Below, one piece after another: positions 9,781 through 21,132 of a stretch of DNA of 64,000 bases (within the stretch, counting starts at the first letter, position 1; every line of letters starts with the position of its first letter). The notes under the pieces were generated by a model, which searched no databases, was not told the origin of the DNA, and saw only the letters and a list, made by a program, of their open reading frames with translations. This DNA is from Blepharisma japonicum (lineage: Eukaryota > Ciliophora > Heterotrichea > Heterotrichida > Blepharismidae), in contig CATKHK010000054.1 of the NCBI GenBank assembly GCA_949751835.1, positions 1 to 64,000 of the forward strand. The letters run 5' to 3'. The translations under genes were made by a program, and so were the position numbers.

Positions 9781-10761
9781 ATGGAAAATCAAAGAAAATT
9801 TTTATCTGCTTGCACAAGAGGTCAAAAGAACTTGCAAACTCAAGATCAGCCATCCTTAAAAAACTCTCAAAATTCATTTGAAATAGTTTCTAGCATTGAT
9901 GAAGATTTCAACTCATCTTTTGCAAAAGGTCTTGCTTCATCATTGCTTCTTAACACTCTTACATCTATTTCATTTAGACTAAAACGAAAATCATTGGACC
10001 AATGAAAACGAAGGACTTGTTTTGAATTAAATCATCCTATTTGCTACAAAATAATCCCAAGCCCATCGAGATTAAGAGAAAATAAAATCATTGAAAAAAT
10101 GCTTAGATCATATACAAGATATTTTTCCCGTAAAGTAACAAGATCTTTTAATTTGTGGAAAGTTCAACTAAAGAAATCAAAAAATGATCAGAAATTGACA
10201 GGAATTTCTATGATTTTTGAATATGGGAGAAAGATCATGAACTTTGGATTTATGAAAATATGGAATCAAGCTGTAGAGACTGAGAAAAGGAATTCAAGGA
10301 TAAAATTATCAATAAAATGGGCAATTGCTAGGTTAAATGTTTCTAAAGGACTTAAGACAAGGAAAGCTTTTAAAAAATGATATATTAAAGTTGCAACAAA
10401 TAAAAACTCTTCAAGGTTGAATTTGCATATGAAAGTAATGAAATTTAAGGTAAAAAATAATTAGAATTATCAAGCAAAGTTATTAGGGAGAATTTCTGGG
10501 ATTTATAAGAAATTTTCTATCCAAAAAATACTGCATGTGCTGTATAATTGAAAAGTGTGAACTGAAAATGAAGCTAAAAAACAAAAAGCTGAGGAATCTT
10601 TGATGATTAAACAAATTATGAGTAATAAAAGGCTTCAAAATTATAAAGATCTTGAGAATAATTTAGGTGAGCAAAGGGATGGGATTATTCTTGCTCAAAT
10701 TCAAAGGCAACTATATGAGATGTGTGTTGAAGTTGTTGATGGCACAATTCAATTGATTTAA
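9781..10761 (+). CDS. Hypothetical protein with spaced Trp/basic helices (Sfi1-like?)
   Basis: Two exons split by GTAAAAAATAATTAG at 10450-10464, giving 321 aa to TAA at 10759-10761; several TGA=Trp codons are needed. The C-terminal two thirds contain recurring short helices with an aromatic/Trp and following basic residues (F-N-L-W-K-V, F-M-K-I-W-N-Q-A, K-K-W-Y-I-K-V-A, L-Y-N-W-K-V-W). This resembles the spacing of centrin-binding Sfi1-type or IQ-like repeats, but the match is loose and I would not name the family. The N-terminus (first 75 residues) is Ser/Gln-rich and probably disordered. The gene converges with the EF-hand gene on the other strand. Confidence 0.6.
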
Positions 10762-10936
10762 TTTATTATTTTTCTAATTTAATAAATGTTTTTAAATTAA
10801 TAATAAGCTTTGATTACACTAGTCTAATATGACAAACAAATTCAAAATTTTATAAGAAAATCCAAATCTCTAAGCCGAAAAAACCAGATCTAAAGTATAA
10901 TCATTTTAATCTTAGAATAAATTATTATAATTTCTA

Positions 10937-13120
10937 TTAGCCACTAATTAGAGATTGATAAAATTCACTTAGCCCGTCAGCGTTGATTTCTAGTTTCATT
11001 CCCAAATTATTGAATCTAAAAATAATTTCGATTTTTGGCTCAAAATTATCAATTATTTCTTTGGTAACGTTTACCATATACGGTGTGTCCACAATATAAG
11101 CTTTCATTATCTGTTTTATAGAGTTCAGCACATCTCCAGCTTGAGGAGCAGCCCCACTCCTTTCTGGGAAAAATGCCCTTGGGATATCACTTACACTTTT
11201 AAATTTCATCTCTATATTTCCTGACATCAATAGAAAAGACATGGGGAAAATACCTGTTGAGATCTCACTTTTATGTTGCAAAGTCATTATCATTTCTAAA
11301 AATTTCACCCAGTGGACGTAGGTGATTTTTAATCTAAATGCTTCAAACAATAAATCATTGCTAGTCATTTCATTAGATTGCAAGTTTTTTATCCCATTTT
11401 TGAATTGCAGTGACAAGTCCAAATAATCATCGACTGGGGATCGGAATACTTTTTCAAATAAAGAGATGTGGTCATGGATCATGCCAAATTTTTCATTATT
11501 TAGATCAATCCAAGTACCAACAAATACTTTGTTCCCAACTGATTGAGCACTGGTCCCAATAGAGTTTTGTAGAGAGTTTCCATCATAAGCGGATGCCAGG
11601 AAGGAACTCAGCGAAGTTTTACTCGTTTCTTGGGCTAACTGTGAATGAGCTGAAGAGGCGTTTCCTTGTTTAGTTGTAAATGCGATTGCAAGCCAACTTT
11701 CACGCATATTAAAAGACAACGCTTGGTTAGCTTCTTGCAATATTTGCTCTCTTTTAGCACTTTTCCCAAGCATAAGATGAATATTTAGCTTAGGATCAGA
11801 AAAATCTTGGCCAACCCGAAACGAAAATTCTTTTGTATAATAAGTTTTGTCGATAGTTCGTTTGCCAATTCCAATATTTCTTAGGAGATCTAAAGACCCA
11901 GGCACATTTGCAGCAAATCTACTAGCAATGGTTCCAGCCATCTTTTGGATAGAAATCGCTCCTTGGCGTCCTCTTTTCCACCAATACACAAATTCTTGGA
12001 AATTTATTTTCCCATCATGGTTAAGGTCCATTTCCTGCATTGCATTTTGAATTTCATTCTGATTAGGGTTTTCCCCAAGCTGTTCAGTAGCCGATGCAAG
12101 CTCACTCATATCGATATATCCGCTTCCATCCTTATCAATTTTCATGAATACTTCTTTCAATAAAATATAAAGTTTCCTATCATCATTATACACCTTTCTC
12201 ATAAAATCGTCCATACTATTTACAATTGCGATCCCAATTTCATCAGATAATGGCTCTACGTCAAGCATAAGCTGCTCGTTTTCACAGATCACCCCTTGGC
12301 TTCATACATATCTGAACTCAGTGTTGATTTTTCTGATTTCTTCTATATCTTCGGGGGTCTTATAAATATAAGCAATGCAGTCTACGATTTTGGGAATATT
12401 TTTAGATTTTATGTGAGTAATAGGAAAATCGTTGAAGGTCAGTTTTTCTGTAACTCCATTGATTATTACATTGAATGCCACTGCAGGCTTGTGACGCTCG
12501 TCAGCATTAACCTTTTGTTTTGCCCAAATTACTTTGTTATAAGTTGTGGGAGGCTTAAAGTCAACTAAGTTTTGATTTTGAATAATTTCAGCATCAGATG
12601 CAGGGGATTTTAGTTTTTCTAGTTTTTGCTGAGATGGGTTTCTTAGGATTTTTTGTGATTTGGATTCTTCAAGCTTCAAAGCACCTTCATTTTTCCTCGG
12701 TTCAAGTGATTTGAGGGAGTTATTTTTTTGGATAGGCTTAATATCCGTGTTTTCTAATGCAGCAGATTTTAAATCTTGTTTGGTTTTTTGAATACTGCTG
12801 GGATTTGGTTGATGACCACTTGGTTCTGAATTTTTGATCTCTGGAGGTTTCGATGCTTTTTCTTGAGGTTTTACTTCTGAAGGTTTCGAAGTTTTTTTAT
12901 CTGTGGAATTATTATCTTTTACTCTTGGAGGCCCAGCTGGCTTTTCCTGTGGCTTTTGATTTGCAGTAATGACATTTCTTCCTAAAGAATCGGATAAAGA
13001 TTGTTGGGTACCAACATTTTGGCCATTTCTTGGAGTCAAACCTGATGGCTTATCTTTTGATCCTGCAAGTTTATGAGGTTCTGAAACTCTGTTATTTTTC
13101 TTAGATCCACCACAGCCCAT
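10937..13120 (-). CDS. N-myristoylated disordered/EF-hand protein
   Basis: ATG at 13120 to TAA at 10937-10939, 727 aa, with one TGA=Trp at residue 274 joining two halves that would look like separate genes under the standard code. It starts MGCGGSKK, a good N-myristoylation plus palmitoylation signal. Residues 10-185 are Lys/Pro/Ser-rich and disordered. A compact region (about 195-272) follows, then two canonical EF-hand loops at about 329-340 (D-K-D-G-S-G-Y-I-D-M-S-E) and 365-376 (D-L-N-H-D-G-K-I-N-F-Q-E). The C-terminal 350 residues look folded but I do not recognise them. Likely a calcium-responsive protein at a membrane; the function is unknown. Confidence 0.75.
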
Positions 13121-13586
13121 TATGAAATAATTATGAAAGCATAACTGAAAATATGCATTTATCTTTTTTCCAATAACTTAATATTTCCAAACATGAAAAC
13201 AATATGCCCCATGTGAAAGATAAACTGCTCTTTGTGTAAATTTAAATCGGAAATTGCATTTTTAAATATATAATTTAAAAATAAATTATATAAGACTTCA
13301 TCTATTTTCAAAAAATATGACATGCTGAGCGGATTTTAAAATATTTGAAAAGTGTAATTATGATTTACCTTATAAAACGCTCAAATAGCTAAAATTTTTT
13401 CTATAAAAATACGAATTTATGCAATAATTTCATGATTAAAGATTCTTTAGGGCTATTTAAAAACTTGCCAAAGCATGCCTTGGAATTAACTAAGCTATAA
13501 ATATTACAAGTAATCTCTGCTTAAATTATATCTATTAAAATTATAAAAATCTCTCATCTTTCTACTCAAAAGCAATTTACACATAA
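13121..13586. other. Divergent intergenic region
   Basis: 466 bp of AT-rich DNA between the minus-strand EF-hand gene and the plus-strand TRAPPC5 gene. It must hold both promoters. I see no ORF, RNA gene or clear motif. Confidence 0.6.
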
Positions 13587-14126
13587 ATGAAAAAATCAAT
13601 CTATGATCGTCCTGTAAAAACCAAGCGTGAAGTCTCTAAAAGTGCCTTCAATTTTCTTTTCTCAGAGATCGTTCAATATTCTCAGTCCCGCAGCAACCGT
13701 GATGCCCAAATTCTCACAAATCAGCTGGAAGAGCTCGGGTACCCTTTAGGCTTAAAATTCCTGGAACTAACGTGTCTACGTGAAAAGAGCTCAACTAAAG
13801 AGCACACCATCATAAATATGCTGCGATTTATTCGAGACCCATTTTGACGTACTTTATTTAACAAACCAGCTGGAGATATAGAGCAGAGCACCGTAGATGA
13901 TTGCATGTTCATGATATATGAAGATGAACCTTCGCTTTGCAATCAGTTTTCAAGTGCTCCTAGAGGTCAGGAACGCATAAATTGCTCCTCTTTTGTAGCA
14001 GGAATTATCGAAGGCTTATTAAATGCTTCAGGTTTTGCTGCGAGAGTGACTGCGCATTTTAGTAATGATTCTACTGTTTTTCTAGTAAAATTCGCACCTG
14101 AAACTATAAAGAATAGAAATGTTTAA
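13587..14126 (+). CDS. TRAPPC5: TRAPP complex subunit 5 (Bet3/Trs31 family)
   Basis: 179 aa, close to the usual length. TGA at residue 87 is Trp, where relatives have Trp in the V-W-K-A-L-F-G-K segment (here F-W-R-T-L-F-N-K). Other matches are L-F-S-E-I-V-Q-Y, Q-L-E-E-L-G, the E-Q-S-T-V-D-D segment, I-N-C-S-S-F-V-A-G-I-I-E and S-G-F-A-A-R-V-T-A-H. TRAPPC5 is a core subunit of the TRAPP tethering/GEF complexes acting on Rab1 at ER-Golgi membranes. The next gene starts 14 bp after the stop. Confidence 0.9.
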
Positions 14127-14140
14127 GAAAAATATAATAA

Positions 14141-14821
14141 ATGGGCTCTTTAAAGATCAAGCTTTCCTTGTCTGCTGACCCAGAAGCTCCTCAAGAAGCA
14201 GTTCTACAAGTCTCGAGCGGGAATTCAGTTTCACCCAAAAAGAGAAAGCCAGAAGTTAAAAGTGAGCAAATCCCTGCCAAAATCGAACTGCACAATCGAC
14301 CAAAACACTGGGAACCAAGATGGGTCCTTTACAGCAATGTCTTTGAGCACGGGCCAGAAATTTGGCTGAAAAGATGGGTCGCACTTGATGAAATTGAAGA
14401 AGAAATGCAGGTAGAAGAAGAAAAAATCGCCCCAAAAATTTATAAGTGTAGCCTTGAAGATTGTGGAAAAGTTTTCAGTGACCATGGGACGCTTAAAAAG
14501 CACGCTGCTACACATGGAGAAAGACAGTTCGTCTGTGCTTATGAAGGGTGTGGGAAAAGGTTTTTAGACAATTCCAAGCTTCGAAGGCATCAGCTGGTCC
14601 ACACAGGAGAAAAACCATACGAGTGTCAATACTGCAATAAGAAATTTTCTCTTGATTTTAACCTAAGGACACATCTGAGGACCCACACAGGAGAAAAGCC
14701 TTATCAATGCTCATTCCCAGGATGTCTCAAACGGTTTACACAATCTAGCAACTTAGCCGCCCACGAGAAGTCTCACCAGTCTAAACAGACGAAAAAAGAA
14801 GAAGAAAAGAAGGCTGAATAA
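14141..14821 (+). CDS. YY1-like C2H2 zinc-finger transcription factor
   Basis: 226 aa with four tandem C2H2 fingers at about residues 103-220, joined by T-G-E-K-P linkers between fingers 2/3 and 3/4. The fingers follow YY1 closely: S-K-L-R-R-H-Q-L-V-H-T-G-E-K-P in finger 2, F-S-L-D-F-N-L-R-T-H in finger 3 and F-T-Q-S-S-N-L-A-A-H in finger 4. The N-terminal part has a Lys/Arg patch (K-K-R-K-P) and an acidic stretch just before the fingers. Likely a nuclear DNA-binding regulator; in plants and animals this class contacts a CCAT-containing core. Whether that site is kept here is inference. The spacer from TRAPPC5 is 14 bp. Confidence 0.85.
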   Translation: MGSLKIKLSLSADPEAPQEAVLQVSSGNSVSPKKRKPEVKSEQIPAKIELHNRPKHWEPRWVLYSNVFEHGPEIWLKRWVALDEIEEEMQVEEEKIAPKIYKCSLEDCGKVFSDHGTLKKHAATHGERQFVCAYEGCGKRFLDNSKLRRHQLVHTGEKPYECQYCNKKFSLDFNLRTHLRTHTGEKPYQCSFPGCLKRFTQSSNLAAHEKSHQSKQTKKEEEKKAE

Positions 14822-14847
14822 CTTGATTAGTGATAATATTTGATAAT

Positions 14848-16191
14848 ATGGAAAATCAAGATCTTATTGATGGCAATTCTCCAGCAGACCAGGATAATTT
14901 AATTGCGCATGAGAAATCAGCAAGACTCTTTATAGAGGCTGAAAATTTCTTTTCAGCGCTGAATGAACTCGCCAAATGCGAAGAAATCATTCACGAATTT
15001 TCGATGCAAGGAATAACTCCAGACCCAGAGTACGCAATGGCGACACTTTATAACATGGCTTATTGCTACTATAAGGTAGGATGCATAGATAAGGCAATTT
15101 CGTATCTGGAAGCATGCTTATGCCCAAGAGAGCACCCAGTTTGGAATAGTCTCAGTGAAGCAGAGATTATGGGGTATATTAAGAAATCAAAATATATGTG
15201 CCAGATTAATTTACAAGCAGCGTCTTTGTATTGCCAATTGGGCAACCATGAGGATTCTTTAAATAAAAACCAGGACGCTGTTTATATCGCAAACTCACTT
15301 GTGGAGGCAACTGCAAAAGTGTATAAGTTTCATATATGTGCATATCAATATAAGAAAAGCAAAGAATTTTCTGAGAAACAGATAGCACTTTATAGCTTAG
15401 CACAAAGGTCAATACCTACACTAAAAATTTTACTTGAATTTATAAAGAATGGAAAACTTCCAGACTGTGATAGTCCTTCAATCAAAACTTTATTGGGAAT
15501 TAAGAATGTCCCTGACTGAGTAAATAATTTTACAGTTGGAAATATATTAGACTTAAAACCAATGAATGTGGACAACTTAAAAAGAAGAGGGAAATTGCAT
15601 AATGAATTTTCTAAAGACGCTTTATTTTCCAAGATATCATTTGTGTGCTTAAGCCTTTATAATACTGCAATAGAAATCAGACATTTAAGAATGAATACAT
15701 CAGTATCATCAGATTTGAATGCTTGTGCTGATTTATTTATGCAGAGAGCTTATAAGCTTTCCTCATTATTTTTCCCAACAAATTCGGCCTTTGGAAATTA
15801 TATAAATAATGGAAGCTTAAGAAGAAGCCCTACAAAGCTGAGATCAATAGTAAATTTTAATTAGCCTGAAGAAACAGACGAGTCTCAGAAATCTTCACCA
15901 GTCAAGCTCCCACTTATCAGGGAACTATCAAAGAAAAAGCTTTCAATTCCAAAACCGATGAGAGTATCTAAAACAGAGAGAATTTTGCCTCCTGCTGAAA
16001 AAAGTAATAATTTGCTCGCAAACGTCTCCTTACAAAAACAACTGAGTGAACTGTTTGAAAAGCTTGAGACTGGAAAAATCAAAATCAAAAAAGTAAGACA
16101 GAAATCATTGGAAAATAGACAGAGAAATCTGACTCCATATGATAGGAGTCCTTTGAAAATCACTGATACTTCTAATTCAAGTGTAGCATAA
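14848..16191 (+). CDS. TPR-containing protein, function unknown (15-nt intron)
   Basis: ATG at 14848 (M-E-N-Q-D-L-I) is preferred to the in-frame GTG 18 bases upstream. Intron GTAAATTTTAATTAG at 15850-15864; TAA at 16189-16191; 442 aa with TGA=Trp at residue 225. TPR-like helices are visible at about 20-110 (L-Y-N-M-A-Y-C-Y-Y-K-V-G-C-I-D-K-A-I-S-Y-L-E) and 115-190. The last 100 residues are basic and Ser/Pro-rich, probably disordered. TPR arrays bind proteins; I cannot name the partner. It starts 26 bp after the zinc-finger gene, the third member of a tight head-to-tail run. Confidence 0.75.
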
Positions 16192-16972
16192 ATGCTATTT
16201 AACTATAGATGGTTTATATAGTGGAATTTTCCTTAATTGTTAATGTATGATATTAATTAATAGGAAAGCTTTTAAAATAAATATTCATTAATCTAAGCGA
16301 AATAAAATAATTAAAACTTGAAATTTCAAAGCAAATATGCCTCAGGAAAGCTAAAATATTTGCAATTTTGTCCACTGTACACATAAAAAATAAAATCAGT
16401 ATAAAAAGTGCTGATTAAGAATAATTAAATATGGCCAGATAAAGGTATTTGCAAGAGACCTATCATCAGAATTCGTTATATATTGATGTTTTACTTCCTA
16501 TTCTCAATATTGATTCTTTCAGTAATAAACTTTACACAGGATTAATATAATTTTGGTAAAACGAGATCATCTTAGACTAAATAATTCTAAGATGAATTTT
16601 ACTTACTATATTTGTTCTCAGTATTAATAAAGATATTTACGATATTTAACCTCTCAATGGTTTATAAAAGTACTAGCATATTAAAGAAATATAAAATAAA
16701 CTCTAAACAATATCAAGCATGAGGTTCTATTTACGGTTATCCTTTATTGAAAGATCTCCCTTACTATATATGCATATTGTTTCCCATTTAATATCACCTC
16801 ATTATTACTTATATTTCCATTTCTGGTGTTCATCATTTGATGAAAATTAATAATACCATAATGATGAGCTTCTTCAATATTATGAAAACAATTTTTCTCA
16901 AAATATTACTTATATACAAATCCCATGAAATGATCAATTGCTGAAAATTATGGACGCCCTTAAACTCATATT
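16192..16972. other. Convergent intergenic region, 0.8 kb
   Basis: Lies between the 3' ends of two genes. AT-rich, with stops in all frames, no tRNA-like fold and no repeat that I can see. Confidence 0.6.
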
Positions 16973-18298
16973 TTACACTACACAATTATTTTTCTTCTTG
17001 ATTTCTTCACTCCTTTCATAATTTTCTTTACTCAGCATCTTTATATCTTCAATCATCAAATTAAAAAACTTCAAATATTGGCATTTCATGCTTGGGTCTT
17101 TGCGCCTTAGCTTCCTTTCAATACAAGCTGCTAACTCCCCAGCTTTATTAGCTTCAAACCCATTTGTCGTCAAAACTCTTACAATTTGTTCACAAGTTTT
17201 CTGTTTCAGGTCAATATCTGGGCAAAATTCATCCTCTGTATTATAATATTGGCAAGAAACCTCAGGGGATGACGAAGTAGTTGACTCACTTGAAGAAATT
17301 CGTAATTCTGGTATAATTATGGTGCTTTTGGTCTTTTTCAGACTCTCAGGTATTTTTTTCATAGGGCTTTCATGAATTCTTTTCACAGGACTTTCATGCA
17401 TATTTTTCATAGGACTTTCACTTATTTTTTTTATCGGAATTTCAGCTGATTTTTTTTCAGTTACTTTGTAATCTGGTATTCCTAATGTATGAGATATTAT
17501 TTTTCTTTTCCAAAACAAATATAACTTGTGGGCCAGTTTGGCAAGTTCACTCAAAATATGATCATCATTATCAATAAACTCTTCATGAAAATGCTTAATA
17601 GCTTTTAAAATTTCTGAAGAATTCAAAGATGACGAATTTGGATCAGTGTTCAAAAGATAAGAAAATTGCTCATATAGATTATGAAGGGTCATTTTATCAA
17701 TATTCATTTTATTCATGTTTGCTGAAGTATACCCAGTTAAAATCTTCTGCAGCTTCATAACTTTATTCTGAATAAATGTTACAAGTGTATAAGGTATTTC
17801 TGTGAGTCTCAAACACGTATTATTAATCATTTCTTTGTTATCAAGGCTTTCTTCAATGTCTTTTAACTCTTTCACATATGATTTTTTATTTGTTTCATTC
17901 AAATTAATTTTTGGGGGAAATAAGCTTTTATTAATATATTCATTGATTTTTGGCAACTCATAAATCGAGATTTTTCCATTCAATATGTCGTTGGCTGCTT
18001 CAATGCTTTTCTTCAGAAACTGCTTATTTTTCACCTTTTTCTTGGAGAAGCAATATTTAGCATAGTTTTCTTGGTAGTCACAAACGTTATTTTCTGATAA
18101 GTTAGAGCTATATGTCGGTTACTGTGAATTTTCCCCAATGAAATTGACTTTGATGAATCTTGATTTTTCAGCTTCATTTGCCCCATAGACTGGCTCTTCT
18201 GATTGTGTTACCTAAATTATAATTACCACTCCAGGCCACCATGGATACCCTTTAAGCTTTGCCCACACTAACTGGCCCTTTGCGAAGCACTTGTCCAT
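16973..18298 (-). CDS. PWWP-domain chromatin protein with TFIIS-type helical domains
   Basis: Three exons: ATG at 18298, introns GTAATTATAATTTAG (18212-18226) and GTAACCGACATATAG (18108-18122), TAA at 16973-16975; 431 aa. The N-terminus is a clear PWWP domain (V-W-A-K-L-K-G-Y-P-W-W-P-G-V-V, then V-N-F-I-G and Y-Q-E-N). A helical domain at about 180-245 resembles the TFIIS N-terminal/LEDGF integrase-binding fold. Next comes a Pro/Lys-rich stretch with four or five H-E-S-P-[MV]-K-[KR]-I-type repeats. A C-terminal domain resembles TFIIS central helices. PWWP domains read methylated H3K36 with DNA, so a role in transcription elongation is likely. The start is 56 bp from the divergent PKG gene. 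Confidence 0.82.
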
Positions 18299-18354
18299 AA
18301 TTTCAAATATTATTAACCTCACATTTTTTGACTTGGGAAATATAAAAAACACGA

Positions 18355-21042
18355 ATGGGCTGCGGTATCAAAACAATGGGAATTAAAGGAGAATACCCAG
18401 AAGAAGTGCCTGTGAACCAAATAAAAAATAATAACGAAGATTCTAAGTCAACCCCCTTCTTATCTTCAGATCAAGCACGAAAGCATCTCAAAAGAAAGGC
18501 CGCCGTTATTGATTCTCGTTTAGAAGCTCAAGAATCGGTAGATGCTCAAACCGCTACAATAACAAACAAAATTAAATCAGAAACCGATGCAAACATGATA
18601 AACAAGTCTTTAAGTCGGCATTTTATTTTCAATAGTCTTACTGATGAGCAACGAGATCTTGTAATTGACCAAATGAAGCATTATTCCTTAAGCACCAATT
18701 CTATAATTTTTGAAGAAAATCAATCAGGAAATAATTTTTTTGTTATCATTTCTGGCAAGCTTGAAGTCATTATAAAAGGTAAACGTGTGAATATTTTGAA
18801 GCCTGGGGATTCCTTTGGAGAACTCGCACTGCTTCATGATACCCCAAGAACTGCTACTATAAAGACTATCGAAAAAAGCACGCTGTGAGGACTTGATAGA
18901 AGAACATTCAGAAACGCAATAGAAGCTCTAAATGCTATGAATTATAATGAAAACAAGCACTTTATCAACAGCATCCCACTCTTTCAGATATTGACAATGC
19001 CGCAAAAGGAAGCTTTGGTGGGATCTTTGACTTCTATTAAATTCTCAGCTGGACAAAGAATAGTGAATGAAGGAGATCCTGGGGATTTGTTTTATATAAT
19101 AAAAGATGGAACTGTATCTTGTGTAGCTCATGGAAGAGAAATCAGGAGAATGACTAAAGGAGACTATTTTGGAGAGCAGGCATTACTTTATAATAGCCCA
19201 AGGACTGCAACTATTTCTGCAATTGATGATGTTAGATGTGCAGCTATTTGAAGAGAAAATTTAACAAAAGCATTGGGAAGCCACCTGCAGCAGATTATTT
19301 ATAGGAATTCTCAAAGAATGGCTCTCGATAAAAGTTCTGTACTTTGTCGGCTTATAAAATCACAAGCAGATTCATTGATTTCTAATATGAAAATCCAGTC
19401 TTTTGAAGCTGGAACTATTGTTATTGCAGCTGGAACTCCTTATGGAGAATATTTATGAATCGTCGTCAAAGGGTCATTAATAAAAGAAACTAATCGAGAA
19501 ATTTTCTCTGATGTTTTTTGCTGTATCGGCGACAAAGAAATTATAAATAATGACAATAATGGTACTTTTGATGAAAATATAATTGCTGGAGACGCCGTAG
19601 ACATTGCTATGATAAGTAAAGCAGAATTTGAAGCCTGCATAGGAGGGGAGTATTCGCAAGTGACCTCTAATAATGAAGCCTTAAAAGTACTTAAACAGAT
19701 TCAGCTTTTAAGAAGTCTTTCTTTTGAAAAAATGAATAGTCTACTTCGAGCTTTGAAAATCGAGCAATACATTGATCGGCAAGTCATCGTCCAACAGAAT
19801 AACCCTGGGGATTCTTTATTTATCATAAAAAAGGGCAAAGTGGAGGTTTTCAAAGACAATTTAAAAATTCGGGCTATTACCAAGCATGACTATTTTGGGG
19901 AAAGGTCAGTACTTTTTGATGATTTTAGGTCAGCCACTGTTCTAGCTAATGGTATGGTTAGCTGCTGGGTAATCAGCAAGGCTGATTTTCTAGAAATAAT
20001 TGATGACCAGATAAGGGTGCAGCTCTTGAAAAGAATTGAACTTCAAGATGACACAATCAACATTGAAGATTTATCAGTCGTCAAAGGTCTCGGCAAAGGA
20101 AACTTTGGGATCGTCACACTGGTTGTTCATAATATAAAACGCACTTTTTATGCATTAAAATCAGTAGATAGGCACAAAATCAATGCATATGAGCTTCAAG
20201 AAAGTCTGACTTTAGAGCGTAGAATTCTTCAACAAATGGACCATGTTTTTGTTATGAAATTAATTAAAACCTTCAGAGACACTAAACGAATTTATTTTCT
20301 GCTGGAATACGTAAGAGGGATGGATTTATTTGATGTTTTGCGACAAATGGGAATTGTAAACGAAAAAGATGCAAAGTTTTATATATCATGCTTAATTTAT
20401 ATATTAGAGCATTTGCATGAGCATGATATCGTATACAGAGATTTAAAGCCGGAAAATATCATGGTAGATGATGAAGGATACCCCAAGCTGATTGACTTTG
20501 GGACAGCTAAAATTGTTATAGGGAGAACTTATACTATTGTAGGGACGCCTCATTATATGGCTCCTGAACTTATTACTGGCAAAGGATATGGAATTGCAGT
20601 AGATTTGTGAAGCTTAGGTATCATGCTGTACGAGTTTTTATGTGGAGGAGTCCCATTCGCAGAAGATGAAGAAGAACCTTATGAAATTTATAAGAAAATT
20701 TTGGAGAGAAACTTGGCATATCCATCATGAGCAGAAATTAGTCAAAATGCTAAAAACCTTATAGAACAATTTTTAAGCAAAGATCCAGTCCTCAGGACTG
20801 GAGGAAGCTATGAAATTTTGAAATGTAATCCTTGACTGAGTGGGATGGACTGGGACAAATTGGTATGCAAAATTTTGAAAGCACCGTATATTCCGCAAGT
20901 TCCAAATTTGAGAAAAGAGGCTGACTTATCTATCAAGAAGCAAACAAGTCTGGATGAATTTATTAGTAAACAGGAAGAACAAGTTTCAGGAAATATTAGA
21001 ATAAGGAGAGGAATTGCCACTGGGTGGGATCTGGAATTCTAA
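18355..21042 (+). CDS. PKG: cGMP-dependent protein kinase (PKG) with four cyclic-nucleotide-binding domains
   Basis: 895 aa with six TGA=Trp codons and no intron. It starts MGCG (myristoylation/palmitoylation). CNB domains lie at about 86-172, 202-298, 330-425 and 446-555. A and B keep the phosphate-binding cassette (F-G-E-L-A-L-L...P-R-T-A-T; F-G-E-Q-A-L-L...P-R-T-A-T) and D has F-G-E-R-S-V-L...R-S-A-T, while C lacks it. The kinase spans about 572-826 with G-K-G-N-F-G, A-L-K, Y-R-D-L-K-P-E-N, D-F-G-T-A-K and A-P-E; the Trp of D-L-W-S-L-G is a TGA. This A/B/degenerate-C/D layout is that of apicomplexan PKG. It phosphorylates Ser/Thr targets in response to cGMP, probably at a membrane. Confidence 0.92.
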
Positions 21043-21132
21043 TTTTGATGTAGAATAAAAGCCTTAATAGTAATTTATATGCTGATTAATATTTTCAAAT
21101 TTTGTAGAGCAATAGTTCTCTTTCTTTTTCTT

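Noticed and set aside
12302-12568. Separate plus-strand and minus-strand reading near the EF-hand gene, suggesting two genes
   Set aside because: The minus-strand TGA near 12300 is Trp, so the myristoylated N-terminus and the EF-hand half are one protein.
15958-15999. 15-nt string GTATCTAAAACAGAG fits GTA(N6)A(N3)AG and could be another hidden intron in the TPR gene
   Set aside because: Its 3' end (AGAG) differs from the T/C-AG of the other introns, and the surrounding region is disordered, so splicing cannot be judged.
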